A DNA stretch of 64,000 nucleotides from assembly GCA_026260175.1 (NCBI GenBank), contig JAKCWW010000110.1, forward strand, positions 88,974 through 152,973, given 5' to 3'. Positions 45,478-56,750 of this stretch are shown here, one piece after another; position 1 is the stretch's first letter; each line of letters opens with the position of its first letter. The notes under the pieces were generated by a model, which ran no database searches, was not told the origin of the DNA, and was given only the letters and a program-made list of their open reading frames with translations. Position numbers and translations under genes: made by a program. The stretch is from Reticulitermes lucifugus (taxonomy: Eukaryota > Arthropoda > Insecta > Blattodea > Rhinotermitidae).

Positions 45478-45512
45478 GCTACACTTTTCGGCTGTTTATT
45501 GAGCCATCTTCA
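45478..45512 (-). ncRNA. Hammerhead-like motif, decayed
   Basis: Minus strand: CTGAAGA, extra T, helix II GGCT/AGCC, then GAAAA instead of GAAAC, and GTA. Helix I does not pair. Predicted inactive. Confidence 0.45.
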
Positions 45513-48500
45513 GTTTATAATTATTGTGTTTAGTAATGCCGTAGTATGTCTGCTTGCAGTAAGATATCAACGGACCCCACTATTTTGTTCTTGCTTCCAG
45601 ACAATATATAGTAAACTGTTACTGGGCAGCAAGGCTATATCTTCAAGTTTTCCCTCTTCATTTTTCCCCCTGCCTTGCTTCTTTCCTACCTAGATCCGCA
45701 AAATGAATCTCGTCTTTAAACAAGCAGAACTGGGTTCCCTGGTGGCACAACAAATGAAGCCTGAGGAAGTAAAGAAAGTGAAACCCTTGGATACTTTTCC
45801 ACAGAGTTTCGATGAGTTAAGGTGACCAGCGGACGCTTCAGAAGTTTTTCAATCTCCCGTGCAAAAACTTCATAATTTATACTTACCCAGAGACGAAGCG
45901 TGCGTCAGTTTTTGTTTTGTTTCTGTGATTTTTGATGATTCAGTATAGATTCTATTGCTCAATTTCATAGGTTCCCTGTGAGGCTGTGTAAGTCAGCGGT
46001 TTAATTGCGACTAGCTTATTTCTGTTTCCTGCTTGATCACAGACTATTTCGTCAGCAAATGTAATCAGTGACGTCGTCTGTATAGTATCTGTAGTATCTT
46101 GTGCCCCCCCCCACCTTCCGCTTTAAATTGTGTAAGCACTAGCAATTAGTTTCTGGTTTCTCTTTGTGGTTCACTGGTAATTGCGCTCAATTTGGTCTTG
46201 TCTTTTCTTTGAGAGATTATGACGAATTCGTGTGTGCCGACGAATTTATCTTGAGCACTTTGCGTGCGTGTGATGTGCATGCTGTGTTATGTAAGGGTGG
46301 TGGTTAACTGATTATGATAGTTGCAATTTTAATATTAGCCATTGATAAGATACTGATAAGAGTGAAATATACTTTTGTATGATAGTTGCATTTGTGGAAG
46401 GACTTGTTGAGCTTAAACATGGGGCATCATCTGGACAAGATCCGAGTCATACTGTGTCACAAGTTTGCATTTATAAAGTGGAGCTGGTCGACTTGTATGT
46501 CCTCCGTCTAATAAATGCATCAAGGTGGCAGAAAGTAAAAAAGAAAATTTTTTCGGTTACATTTGGCCATGTTTTCAGTGACGACTGAATTAGATTTACA
46601 CTACTAAAACTGCCACTTATATAATAACGTAAATGTCGTCGAATGGAGGTTTTGTTTCTGACATAAATTATTTGTATGCCCTGCCGTTGCTAGTTTAACG
46701 CCCAAAATGCAGTCGAATCACGATCCGCTCTTCAATTGATCTGATTCGTTACATTTTGGGAGAGTCGTTTTTGCGATACATTGAGACATTGTAAGACGAA
46801 TCGTAATTATCGCTTTTATTACTGTATTCTGAAGCTGTTTTCGAAAATGTAAAGCTTGCATGAAATGAGACAACGGAACTACTGCGAACGTGGAAGTTAT
46901 TAACGGCGATCAAATACTTCAGTCGCTGTGATAAGCGAGAAGTGTCCGTGTTCGCCACGATATGCGGTTGTTTATGTATAAAACCAAATGCGCAGGTTAA
47001 ATAATATAAAAATACGATATGCAGTATTTAAAATGGAAGTACAGCGGTACGTAACTTTATTTTTCCTATTAGCAGTTCCGAGAGGCTGCCATTCGCTCCA
47101 TCTGGTGCAGGTCTGCACAGTACACTGAGGAATTACACATCTTTCCCGTAAGTTTGCTTTATTCCACAGATTCTCTTTGTTAGTCTTCGCGTGCTTTGCA
47201 ACATTAAATTTGGTGACCCAGTGGCTACACTGAAAATATGTGCCTAGTAACAAGGTTTTTTAAAAATAGTATTTGAATGTTTCATTTATAAGCATTTGAA
47301 ATTTTAGATTTTCGGAATAAATGTTAACGTTCGCAGTATATCATATGCAACCTCGTGTAGTTTTCCTGAATGTGGAGGGTATGGGGGATGGCTTACAAGA
47401 CAAACCCCTTGCAAGGGCATTCATGATACACAAGTATACAAAGTTTCCATTTCTATCAGCACAACTAGCCAACCCAACAACGAGAGCTTGCATGAATTAT
47501 GGTCTTGGAAACGAGGTTGAGGGAGTGGAGGCGGTTGGGGGTTTAGCGTATACCATTATTATACTTTACACAGTGCGGTCGTGCTAGCCAAACAAACGTC
47601 TCTAGTAGGAAAAGTAGCCACAGTGTGGCCTCTTTCAGAATTCCGGACGAGTGCGTCTGCCGTATTATCCTCGACGTCGTGTGCAAAGTTAGTATGTAAC
47701 GTTTTGTGTGTTGCATATATGAAAACAGTTTTCTAGCAACAGGACAAGAGCAGGCCAGCATCAGACACAGCAAGTGGCGTTCTAGTAGTAGTATACATAT
47801 AACATTTTGCTGAGTCGCATAGCAAAGACAGACTCGCATACTAGTTCTCTGTTGGAGTTAATTTAATGCATTGCTTTCTCTGTCTTTCTCTTCCGTGTGA
47901 GATGAAGAGATTAAACTCACCCCTTCTCCTTTCCTCTTTAGATAAAATGTAAACCCTCACATATTCTCTCTCACCCCTATGTAACTGTACCTACAACACA
48001 CCCCTCCCATCCTTCACCAACCCCAGGCTGCTCTTGCTTATACTCTTTGCTGCTACTTTGTTAAAACTGAGTCAGTGTTTTGCATGAGACATATCTCATC
48101 CCTTGTCTCCCCAAGTGCCTGAATATATCCACTGCGTTGTTTTTGGCAAAAGTGTTCTAAACAAGAGCTTTGTAAAAAATACATATGACTATTCGGACTT
48201 GATTTATGATACGTATATTTTTTATCTATGGCTCTCACACTTGAGGGTTTCATACTGATAAACGTTGCAACAACGGGACCTAGCAGGCAACAGGATTCGT
48301 CTTCAATTCGAAGTAGGCTGTACTTTGCACTCAAGACAGGCGCAGGTAACGTTAGATGACACCAGGAAAAGCAGAATGGGCTGTACTGTACAAATAATTT
48401 TACAGCTTAATTATTTGCTGTCTTTCCGTATTAGTGACTGCCGTACAACATTAAATGTAATTATATCCACAACAACTTCAACAGAATAACAGCACACCGC

Positions 48501-48589
48501 CTACTGTTACATTGTACATCGTGTTGAAAATGTGTTAAATTTGTGTTACGTAAGGGCGCTGCCAGGTGCTGCGATCTATAGCGTCGGTT
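45513..48589. other. Unassigned stretch
   Basis: No gene recognised over about 3 kb; frames are short. A C-run occurs near 46105 and a C/T-rich block at 47877-48015. Confidence 0.4.
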
Positions 48590-48725
48590 ATGAATGAACC
48601 GACAGGAGATAACCGAATTAACCGGAAAAACCCTGTCCCAGTGCCCTTTTGCACACAACAAATCCCGCATAGAACTGGCGTGGGATTGAACCTGGCCTTC
48701 GCGAGCCGCCTGAGCCATGGCACGG
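48590..48725 (-). repeat. SINE-C
   Basis: Minus strand: GCCATGGCTCAGGCGGCTCG, GGTTCAATCCCACG, GGGATTTGTTGTGTGCAAAA, GGGCACTGGGACAGGG. The 3' part is short. Confidence 0.75.
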
Positions 48726-48849
48726 TCCTGTGTTAGAGTGGACCCGGAAATGTCTTGAGATTAACACCCGTATCAACCAGTGATAAGATACATGTACTTA
48801 AACACATGTTGAGTTCGCACAGCTATACACCTCTTGGTTTCCGATATTC

Positions 48850-48889
48850 CTGCTACGTGTTTCGGTTGTAAACAACCATCTTCAGGCAG
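48850..48889 (-). ncRNA. Hammerhead-like motif, all helices and core intact
   Basis: Minus strand: helix I CTGC/GCAG (4 bp), CTGAAGA (position 7 is variable in hammerheads), extra T, helix II GGTTGT/ACAACC (6 bp, 2-nt loop), GAAAC, AC loop, GTA triplet. GCTGTGCG lies 30 nt after the predicted cut. Best-paired copy in the window. Confidence 0.62.
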
Positions 48890-49409
48890 TCCATTAAATT
48901 ATGTGCAAATCGGTACATTTTTACGATGCCAATTGGTCAGTTTAGTAACCTCTTTTATATTATATAGGAATTTGCGGTAAGGTGAATTAAGAATTACAGA
49001 TTCTACTGTATAAAAATGCTTTTATGCTTTAGAATGATTAAACAATGTTACTGAGAAGTGTGCGCGATAAGTTTGTGTTTTCCTCTGTTTCTTGCTTTCG
49101 CTACATTGTTTCCGGGTGTTGAATTCTGAAACAAATTTCTCATGGAGGTGAGCTGTCACATTGTGTTACAATAACAACAGAACCATTCATTCATCCGTCA
49201 AACACAAGTATATATTTAAAAGTCTTGAAATCAGCTACATAATATAAGTTCTATATACAGCTAGTTTTAAGCCATCGACTTAATATACTTGAGAGCAGGT
49301 TTAGTTATAATTTTATATAAGTTACTGTTAGTTTTTGTAATAAGATTGGGATCTCAACTTGAAAATTAATAATTACAGTTGTAAATTTTGTCTTTTAATT
49401 CTCACATAC
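48890..49409. other. Unassigned A/T-rich stretch between two hammerhead-like motifs
   Basis: No open frame of note. The two flanking motifs face opposite ways, but their flanks are not mirrored, so they may belong to different insertions. Confidence 0.4.
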
Positions 49410-49456
49410 AGCCTGATGATTGCTTAATCGCAAGTCGAAACGTGTACATGTAGGCG
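49410..49456 (+). ncRNA. Hammerhead-like motif with extended helix III
   Basis: CTGATGA, TTGC/GCAA stem, GTC-GAAA, then ACGTG-TA-CATGT, which gives a helix III of about 5 bp ending in the GTA triplet. Helix I is weak. The join between helix II and GAAA has extra bases, so folding is uncertain. Confidence 0.45.
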
Positions 49457-49475
49457 ATTGCCAGACTTTGATATA

Positions 49476-49685
49476 CAGAGTGGTGCACGAAAAAGTAGCC
49501 CGGTCATAGTGCCAGTGTCAATAAGAGTACGGACGCAAGGGATTCTTGGTTTCCGTGCATTGCTCACAGAACCGGTAGAACGACACATTTTCATCAATTG
49601 CTAAATTGTGCGTTTCCCTACCTGCCTGTGGAACTACCGTGATCACGTGACTACACTTGCTGCTACTTTTTCGTGCTCCATTCCG
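49476..49685. mobile_element. TA-flanked MITE, 210 bp
   Basis: CAGAGTGGTGCACGAAAAAG at the left and, in reverse complement, CGGAATGGAGCACGAAAAAG at the right are inverted termini. TA lies on both sides (49474-49475, 49686-49687). No coding capacity. It is inserted about 20 bp from a hammerhead-like motif. The terminus resembles those at 8780 and 53852. Confidence 0.85.
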
Positions 49686-49687
49686 TA

Positions 49688-50689
49688 TGTTTGTGTTTGG
49701 CGGACTAGCGACTGGTTTTTTGTCTCACAAAGATCTATTGATCTGTTATAATATTTAAATTTCGAGTTGGAGCTGAAATACCAGTGACTTTGTTTGTAGC
49801 CAATGGTGCCAGCAACTGCCGTTACCATCCCCCGAAACGTAAACATCCCGTACATACAGTAAGAGACGTGTATGTTTGCACTTACCAAGAAAACGTCGAT
49901 GTCAGGAAAACGAAGAAACTGATTTTTCGGGCTTCTGTGATTGTTGATCCTTTTCGATACTGCAGTGAAATGTTTAGGATGTCTGAGGAAAAGAACGAAA
50001 CATTTTGCATTGGAAGTTTTAATCATATAGAATGGCGAAGTCGTGGATCTGAAATGTCATATTTCTGTATTCATTACTCGATCGTTTCTCGAATTTCTGT
50101 TGCCTTTTAAACCCACGGAAAACGACCCATTTTTATGACGCGCTATTTTGATATTCTTGTACTCATCTTGAGTACCAAACGCAATATTACATGAAGTTGT
50201 TATATATCGCAATTATATGTTCTCCCAAAAATATATTTGTTTCGTGTCATGCTTTTTTATGTCGCACAGTGGCAACTAGATGTATGGACCTGTGTACCGC
50301 CTGCCGTAATATCAGCAGATTCTTATATTTGCCCACACAGTTCATTTGCTTGTTTCGTATGATTCTCAGAATAGCAGCGATTCTTCCCTACCCGGCACTG
50401 ATTGGCCTGTCTTCGTAACGAGTCGTAATGTAGAGAGTTTTCTGTGACTCGGTTTTTAAATATTTGCTACTCGAAATTCGCGCACCAAAGGTTTAAGGTC
50501 ACACGTGTCACCATTCAGAGCATTAAAACTATCATCCTAAGGCACTCTCACTTCGCTAGTGGAGCTGTTACGTTGGCGTATGTTTTAACACGTTTTCTGA
50601 AGAGGCCGGATCCGTAGAATGAAGTTCATTCATTCTGTAGTTCTCAATTTAAAATAATTAAACATACCAAATAATATAGAGTTGAAGAT
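49688..50689. other. Unassigned stretch
   Basis: Frames at 49643-50110 on both strands are not recognised. No other feature. Confidence 0.4.
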
Positions 50690-50740
50690 TTTTGTCTTCT
50701 GGGATATGACGCTGTGTAGTGAGCCGACGCTTTAGAGGAA
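50690..50740. repeat. F2 foldback terminus, single arm
   Basis: GTCTTCTGGGATATGACGCTG is the F2 terminal block. No mirror arm was found. Confidence 0.5.
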
Positions 50741-50857
50741 CCTGCTTCTTCCATACTCAGACAAGGGATATTTTTTTTACGCGACGTCCAAGAAGTGAGA
50801 GTGCCCGGTCAGGACGTGTCACCAGTAAGGTCTATAGAAACATAATTTTGATGGAAG

Positions 50858-51095
50858 AGCAGGGATCGTACAGTCGGTATAGTGACAGGATATGCACTGG
50901 ATGACCGAGGAATCGAGGTTCGTTTCCTGGCAGGGTAAAAGATATTTTTCTCCTACTGAATATCCCGAATGGCTCTGGGGTCCATCCAGTCTTCTATTCA
51001 ATGGGTACCGGGCTCCCGTTTCCTCCGGGGTAAGGCGGCTGAGGCGTGAATCTGTCCTCACCTGTATCTAGTGAGGCGTTTGAAATTGAGTATAG
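50858..51095 (+). repeat. SINE-B
   Basis: GTCGGTATAGTGACAGG, GGTTCGTTTCCTGGC, TCCATCCAGTCTTCTATTC, AATGGGTACCGGGCTCCCG and GGGGTAAGGCGGCTG follow SINE-B order. Target duplication is not evident. Confidence 0.85.
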
Positions 51096-51178
51096 TTATG
51101 CTAACAAAGTAACACTTCACTGTTTATAAAACACCGACAAAATGCACTTCACTTTACCACTTTTTTATTTCACTAGAC

Positions 51179-51220
51179 CCCTACATATGTTTCGGTTTAT
51201 GCAAAAACCATCATCAGGGG
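51179..51220 (-). ncRNA. Hammerhead-like motif, core intact
   Basis: Minus strand: helix I CCC/GGG, CTGATGA, extra T, helix II GGTTT/AAACC, GAAA, helix III CA/TG beyond the A-T pair with a TA loop, then the GTA triplet. A second motif in the same orientation lies 348 bp away (51527-51564). Confidence 0.6.
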
Positions 51221-51526
51221 TTTTCAAAACTACATATATTTACATCCAATGGTATTTCTATCCTTATTGTTATGCAATATCTTAGTGTTCAATTGCCATT
51301 CACTTATAAAATCAGTTTAAAATCAGAGTTGTTTGAAAAACGTATATAGACGCACCAAGTATAAAATCGTTGAGAGTTCGTTAAAATTCGTGTCGAGAAG
51401 GTAAAATGTAAAATGGTAAAATGCTGCAGTACGGATCGCTGTGTTACATCTGGTTATTATTTGTTCTTGGTTGTTTACCGTGAACACAACTTTATTGATA
51501 TTAATTTTAATTATTCATATTAATAA

Positions 51527-51564
51527 GGCAACCTGTTTCAACCAATCGTGGTCATATTCAGGCT
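51527..51564 (-). ncRNA. Hammerhead-like motif, one core change
   Basis: Minus strand: CTGAATA (G8 changed), helix II GACCA/TGGTT, GAAAC, AG loop, GTT triplet. GTTGTGTT lies 39 nt downstream after an AATAAA. Same orientation as the motif at 51179-51220. Confidence 0.5.
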
Positions 51565-52646
51565 ACCCAGTATCATAATAGGTGTAAATATTATAATTGA
51601 ATTAAAATGTGTGTTAATGCACTGAGATCTCAGTCTTACACTTTATAAAGTACACGTTTTGCTTGTCGTTCTGTTAATACTAACAGAGATTGTTAATAAA
51701 ATGTAACATATTTGCTATAACGTTCGAGTTGTTATACCAATATTAATGAGTTTTAAAATTATATTATAATTATATTATAATCTTCCCTGGAGGATTGATT
51801 TAGTTCGTGGTGACGTGTGGTATACAATAAGTATCAGGTGATAATTATTGTGTTCTAGCATTGGTGTGTTGTAGGTGAAATTATATGTGGAAGATATTCC
51901 AAATTAATATATATTTGTTAAGTACCAATATGTTATTCGCAGTATATCTAAATACGCATATTTGTTATGTGTCATATTTATACTTCGTTAAAACAAGTTT
52001 TGAGACTTTTGAGACAAGTTACCCTTACGGTTTTTTTTTAATTTCTGTGGTCTGTCATGTAGAGCTGTAATACAATTTTATTCCCCAGTGCGGGACAGCC
52101 TTCAAGTGGAGTCACCAGCAATCTGGTAATGAAAATATGTCGCAGATAGGTTTCCTGTCGTGGCGTAACGCTCTCAGTCACAGAGAATCAAATGATACGT
52201 ATGGAACTGCAATGTTGTCTTTCGACGTTTCCAGCATAGTGAGGCGTAGTTCACCAGCTAATAACAGAATTAAGCTTATTACGCCAGAAACACTTTCTGT
52301 ATAGTTGTGATGATGATTATTATTATCTCTTCTCTTTCTGGTGTCGCCTTTAGTCTCATAGTTTAATTACTGCCACTCGGATCTCCCCGCTTCTTAGCAG
52401 CATCTCTCGTAGTTCCCCACCATTCCTTCTGTACTGCTTTCTTATTCTTATCCTTCCTCTTCCTTTGGCTTCCTCCTGCATTTTCATACTCGTACAAGAA
52501 TGTCGGGGAATGATGTCAGCTTCTTGTTGCTGCAGAATACCGAACTGCATAAATTTTGCTCCAAGTGAGAAAGTAATTTCACTGTGACCACGTTTTGGTC
52601 ATAGCGTTTTTAACTGCCAAGGTTAGCACTGCTGATCAGCACGCTC
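51565..52646. other. Unassigned stretch
   Basis: A/T-rich with no gene. GACGTTTCCAGCATAGTGAG near 52208 may be an F2 remnant. Confidence 0.4.
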
Positions 52647-52804
52647 TATGTATGTAAGTATGTATGTATGTATGTATGTATGTACTCGTATGTATGTATG
52701 CATGTATGTCTGTATGTATGTATGTATGTATGTATGTATGCATGCATGTATGTATATATGTATGTAGGTGCGTATCTATGTATGTAGGTAGGTATGTGTA
52801 TATG

Positions 52805-52857
<53 letters not shown>

Positions 52858-52919
52858 GTGTGTGTGTGTNNNNNNNNNNNNNNNNNNNNNNNNNNNNNNN
52901 NNNNNNNNNNNNNNNNNNN

Positions 52920-52962
<43 letters not shown>

Positions 52963-52980
52963 GTGTGTGTGTGTGTGTGT
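52647..52980. repeat. Compound microsatellite (TATG)n then (TG)n
   Basis: Imperfect TATG units run to about 52804, then pure TG to a 50-N gap (52870-52919), then TG to 52980. Translations rich in His/Thr or Val/Cys here are artefacts. Confidence 0.97.
52870..52919. other. Assembly gap (50 N)
   Basis: Gap inside the (TG)n tract; its true length is uncertain. Confidence 1.
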
Positions 52981-53851
52981 CTTGATCCACTCAGCACATG
53001 ATACCATTTTAACTGCAGTGCGGGAACGCTGAGATGAAAGTGATACCGAATTTCTCAGTTTCTCACATACCATGACGAGATATTTATTGCTTTTACAATA
53101 GATTTTGTGTTAAGGTCCAAGGGTTAAGGTCATATTTAGTATACTCATACATCATTAAATAAAATTTAAATGTTCCACTTTCTTAAAAGTAGGAAGTATA
53201 ATGTGATTGTTTTATCGAAACCACTGAAAAATTATTGTTTTTGTACCTTCGCAGACGGTGGGTAGCTGCGAATGTATTGCATGAGCTGTCACTGACATCC
53301 GAGGAGGGATAAACGTCCAACTAGAAGGTTAGGTTGGGGAGCTGAACCCATCAGCTTCAGGAAGCAGAATGTTACGAATTGCTAAACAAAGCATCGGGTC
53401 TTAAGGAATTACAATGTGAGGAGTGCACTGAAACCGTCTGCCGCAACACAGGTCCGAATGTCGAGCTGTCGTGATCACAGTGTTAAATCTCAGGAAAGAC
53501 TCTGCTCCATTCCATTTGTTAGGCATTTTAATAAATGCGAACTAACCTCACTGTTTTTTGGGAGTTGTATGACCAATTGCTCAGCCGATGAACAAATTGT
53601 ATGCTTATTTGGAAAGCGAAAGCTCACTGCGATATTCATAAACGCCCGTTTTGGACCCTCGTCAGTGCAATCCGCTCCGCACATTTACCTGCTACTGTAC
53701 TGCAAGGATGGAGATGGTAATTGGGATGACAGACCGAGAGGAGAAGATTTTGTGGGGCAAGTTTTGACCATGACTAATTAGAATTTAACTTTTAAGTAGA
53801 GCCAGGGACACAGAATATAAGTAGAAATAAATAAATTAATAAATAAATACA
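52981..53851. other. Unassigned stretch
   Basis: The 121-codon frame at 53416-53781 is not recognised. (AAAT)n-like sequence at 53826-53848 borders the next element. Confidence 0.4.
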
Positions 53852-54352
53852 GAGTGGAAGGTAAATACGTTACGCCAAGGAGCTGTATGCCCAGAGCGGA
53901 ATGCAGTATTGCTACAATTCTTAAATCATATTAAAGCTCGTACTGTGCCGTTTGTGGTGAGGTTTCAATATAGACCCCAAAATTTTGCGCACACTTCCTG
54001 CAAACTGGAAGACACACCCTCAACACTTTTTCGTAAGTAGTCAAGAGGAATAGCAGCAAAAGCATATCGAGTATTTTGCTCCATTTCATCAGTTTTCTTG
54101 GTTTTGAGCAATAGACTTCCTCTTTAGCTTAGTCTCACAAAAGCAAATCTCACGGAGGCCATTCTATTTATCCTCAACGCCCAATCCATCGACCAGTAAA
54201 ATGGTTGTCAAGCCACGCACGAACAGGAAGCGCAAAATGTGGTGGTTCCCCGTCTTGCATGAAGTGCAGTTCTTCATAACTGTCCTACCGAGGAACAATG
54301 AGCAACCGAAATTGTCAAGCATATTCAAGTAGCGCTCGCCGTTCACTGTGTC
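53852..54352 (-). pseudogene. mariner-type transposase, 3' fragment
   Basis: Minus-strand translation gives TVNGERYLNMLDNF, then (frame change) ELHFMQDGEPPHFALPVRAW and LDNHFTGRWIGR. These match the VNGERYL-ML, QQDGAPPHY and FPGRWIGRRG blocks of a widespread insect Tc1/mariner-superfamily transposase; the D in QDG is the second catalytic Asp. After a damaged stretch where WPPRSPDLTPLDFFLWG should lie, DEMEQNTRYAFAAIPLDYLR and KSVEGVSSSLQEVCAKFWG form the C terminus. TACAGAGTGGAAGGTAAATA at 53852 looks like the element's terminus. The N-terminal half is absent. Confidence 0.85.
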
Positions 54353-54957
54353 TCGTGTTTACTTTATAGGCCTACTGTATATTGTGTGTATACCGAGAAA
54401 AGAGAAAACACATCATAATGCACGCTTCATGCAAATGCAGTTTTCTTCTTCTGTAGTTAAAATACCGAACGAAGTAAGTCTCTGCAAAACGGTCTATGAT
54501 AAAACGTGAGTAAGCAGTGCAAGAGGCTGTAGAAGAGACAGTAGGACACTGCATACAGAAGGCTGTGTGAAGTGTATGCGGTGTTAAGAGTCAGTTTTGA
54601 ATGCCTGCCACTCTATTGGAAATTTTATTTTATTTGCTCGATTAATTTGTGCGATGTGCCATGTTTGTGACAGGAGTCGCCTCCTGCATTTGTGCCGTGT
54701 TCCAATCGTCACTTCTATTGAAGCTGATCAAAATACGTACACAAGATTGAGACGTGTTTCTGTAATTATACTGCCCAGTTGTTTGTTAATGCAGCAGGCC
54801 CTCTTCAAACGCGGCTATGTTAATCGCTGTTTTCAAGAATCTGCGGTGTTACGTATGATGTAAAGTTGTCCCTTTGCACTCAATGAGCGCATATGGGGTA
54901 GAGGAGGTATATCTCCATGCATTCCTAATCTTGGAAGTAGTTGTGTGGACAACTTCA
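54353..54957. other. Unassigned stretch
   Basis: No gene recognised. Confidence 0.4.
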
Positions 54958-55050
54958 CGCGCCGGTTGCTTTACCTCCAGAGAACAGGTTGCATCGGCCT
55001 CGGAGTCGGTCTGGACGGTTTGGAGAAGAGAAGAGAAGAGATAGCTTCGA
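54958..55050 (-). repeat. SINE-B internal fragment
   Basis: Minus strand TTCTCTTCTCCAAACCGTCC, AGACCGACTCCGAGG and GTAAAGCAACCGGCGC align to the SINE-B middle, with a deletion. Confidence 0.6.
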
Positions 55051-55162
55051 ATTGTCCTTTGGGGAGGTATTTTTACTGTGGGAAAATTTTATTCACTTGT
55101 GTTTAATTTTCATACAGACACTGTACCTGTAGTCATTGGTTATAGAGACGATAGTGGCTAAT

Positions 55163-55203
55163 TGCACAAAAGATTTCGCTCTAGGACTTCTTCAGGCTGG
55201 GTG
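55163..55203 (-). ncRNA. Hammerhead-like motif, decayed
   Basis: Minus strand CTGAAGA is intact, but helix II is imperfect and GAAAC reads GAAAT. Predicted inactive. Confidence 0.35.
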
Positions 55204-55246
55204 GTTCTGCAGTGCAAGACAAAACTGCTCTACCAAAGGAAAAGGA

Positions 55247-55275
55247 TGATGACGACGACGACGACGACGACGACA
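55247..55275. repeat. (GAC)n microsatellite
   Basis: About nine GAC/GAT units. Confidence 0.93.
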
Positions 55276-55861
55276 GCGACGCCTTTTGCTTGCTTGTATT
55301 CACGAAACAAACAAGCTAATTTCAAACGTTCCCCCTAACTTGCTTGTGGTAGTGTATTATTATGATGTAGATATTTTATGAACTTCGTTGGAGCCTTAAG
55401 ACAGTGCACACTTGCTGAGAAAGTGTATGGAGGTGGCTGCTTGTTGGTCTTGGAGAGGGTGGGAAAGGGGTGAGTGCACTAGTTCTGTTAAGTAAGCAAC
55501 TTGTCAAGACGGGGGATGCTCAGTTACGAATTAAATAGTATCTTGTGGTTTGAATCACTTATATTGTGCTTGTGCGATGCTGGTTGAAGGTGGCTGATTC
55601 TACATACTTTCAAAATCTTTAAACGATTAGCAGCAGTATATTGACACTGTCAGCTCTTAGAATGACATTGACTCATGGTCAGGTGCACCAATGCATTTGT
55701 CCTCTTTAATGCCGTTTCTAGTAAAAAAACGGATTTTTATAAGAATTGTACATCAATCCACGAGAAGCCACCCAACTGTTACTTTTTAATTTCATACCGT
55801 TAAAAACACGAATATGGCGACAATGCGAAAGTCTGACGTGGGAGTCGCACCAACACTGTTA
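55276..55861. other. Unassigned stretch
   Basis: No gene or repeat recognised. Confidence 0.4.
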
Positions 55862-55869
55862 CTGTAGGG

Positions 55870-56124
55870 CAGTGTTTTCCGACCCTTCCTCACATGGAGG
55901 AAACCCTAACATAATTATTAATATCCCGAAGAACCCTAACCTACTACAACATTTACAGGCCAGAAACCATAGAGGCAGTTGGTAGCGCAAGGAGTTTACT
56001 CCAGTATTGCCAATTGCCGGACAAAAATTCCGGCGATATTTCGAGTGATATTTGTAATTTTTCATGGTCTTTCTTTTATGTATTTATTGCATGATTTCTC
56101 TCGGAATCCTGCTGGGAAACACTG
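55870..56124 (-). mobile_element. hAT-type MITE, 255 bp, with 8-bp target duplication
   Basis: Ends CAGTGTTTTCC and GGGAAACACTG are inverted termini of hAT type. The flanks CTGTAGGG (55862-55869) and CTGTATGG (56125-56132) are an 8-bp duplication with one mismatch, as expected for hAT insertion. The interior matches 25904-26484 in reverse. No transposase is encoded; it would depend on an element elsewhere. Confidence 0.95.
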
Positions 56125-56132
56125 CTGTATGG

Positions 56133-56526
56133 TGTGGAAATGGAGAGCTGTACAGTAGTAATTATGCAAACGTATGTCCAGTTCTGTCAACGTCGTCCAG
56201 CCACGCTTCATTCTGTGTACGATGTCCATCTCGATTGCCACCTGTCTGATGACGTCAATTGCTTGCCAGTGCATCCATTTGGACAATTCCTCTTTTTCTT
56301 AGTTTGAGGTAACCAGTAAAATATTGTATTTGTCGTTTTTCTCAGCGTGTGGCCTGTGGACCCCTTCTTCCCCTCGGCTTGCATCTCCTCGGCTGTTCTG
56401 TAATAAGGTATTGCCTATAGATAATGTTATCACAGCTGGAACAATCGCCAATTCTAGGATGGTGACTGAGTTTCGTTTTATATTACCGAATCGTGTCTGG
56501 TTGGATGTTACTAATAAAACGACTTG
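56133..56526. other. Unassigned stretch
   Basis: No gene recognised. Confidence 0.4.
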
Positions 56527-56750
56527 GCCAATCCCAGTGGCCGCGCGGTCTAAGGCGTGGGTCTGCGGCCGCTCGCTTGCTAGGATTGTGGGTTCGAATC
56601 CCTCCGGGGCATGGATGTCTGTCCCTGCGTCGGACCGATCACTCATCCATAGGAGTCCTGCCGAGTGTGGTGTGTCTGAGAGTTGATTGTGAAGCCTCGA
56701 CAATGAGGCACTGGCCCACTAGGGGTTGTCGCGCCGTAAAAAAAAACAAC
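56527..56750 (+). repeat. SINE-A, full length, plus strand
   Basis: A-box-like GTGGCCGCGCGGTCTAAGGC and B box GGTTCGAATCCC lead into a body with GGAGTCCTGCCGAGTGTGG, GAAGCCTCGACAATGAGG and GGGGTTGTCGCGCC, ending in A9. It is the only plus-strand copy and shows the 3' A tail directly. The target duplication is not clear. Confidence 0.93.

Noticed and set aside
52636-53073. His/Thr-rich and Val/Cys-rich frames
   Set aside because: Translations of a (TATG)n/(TG)n microsatellite with an N gap.
53416-53781. 121-codon plus-strand gene
   Set aside because: No family resemblance and no gene-like context; it lies between a microsatellite and a transposase fossil.
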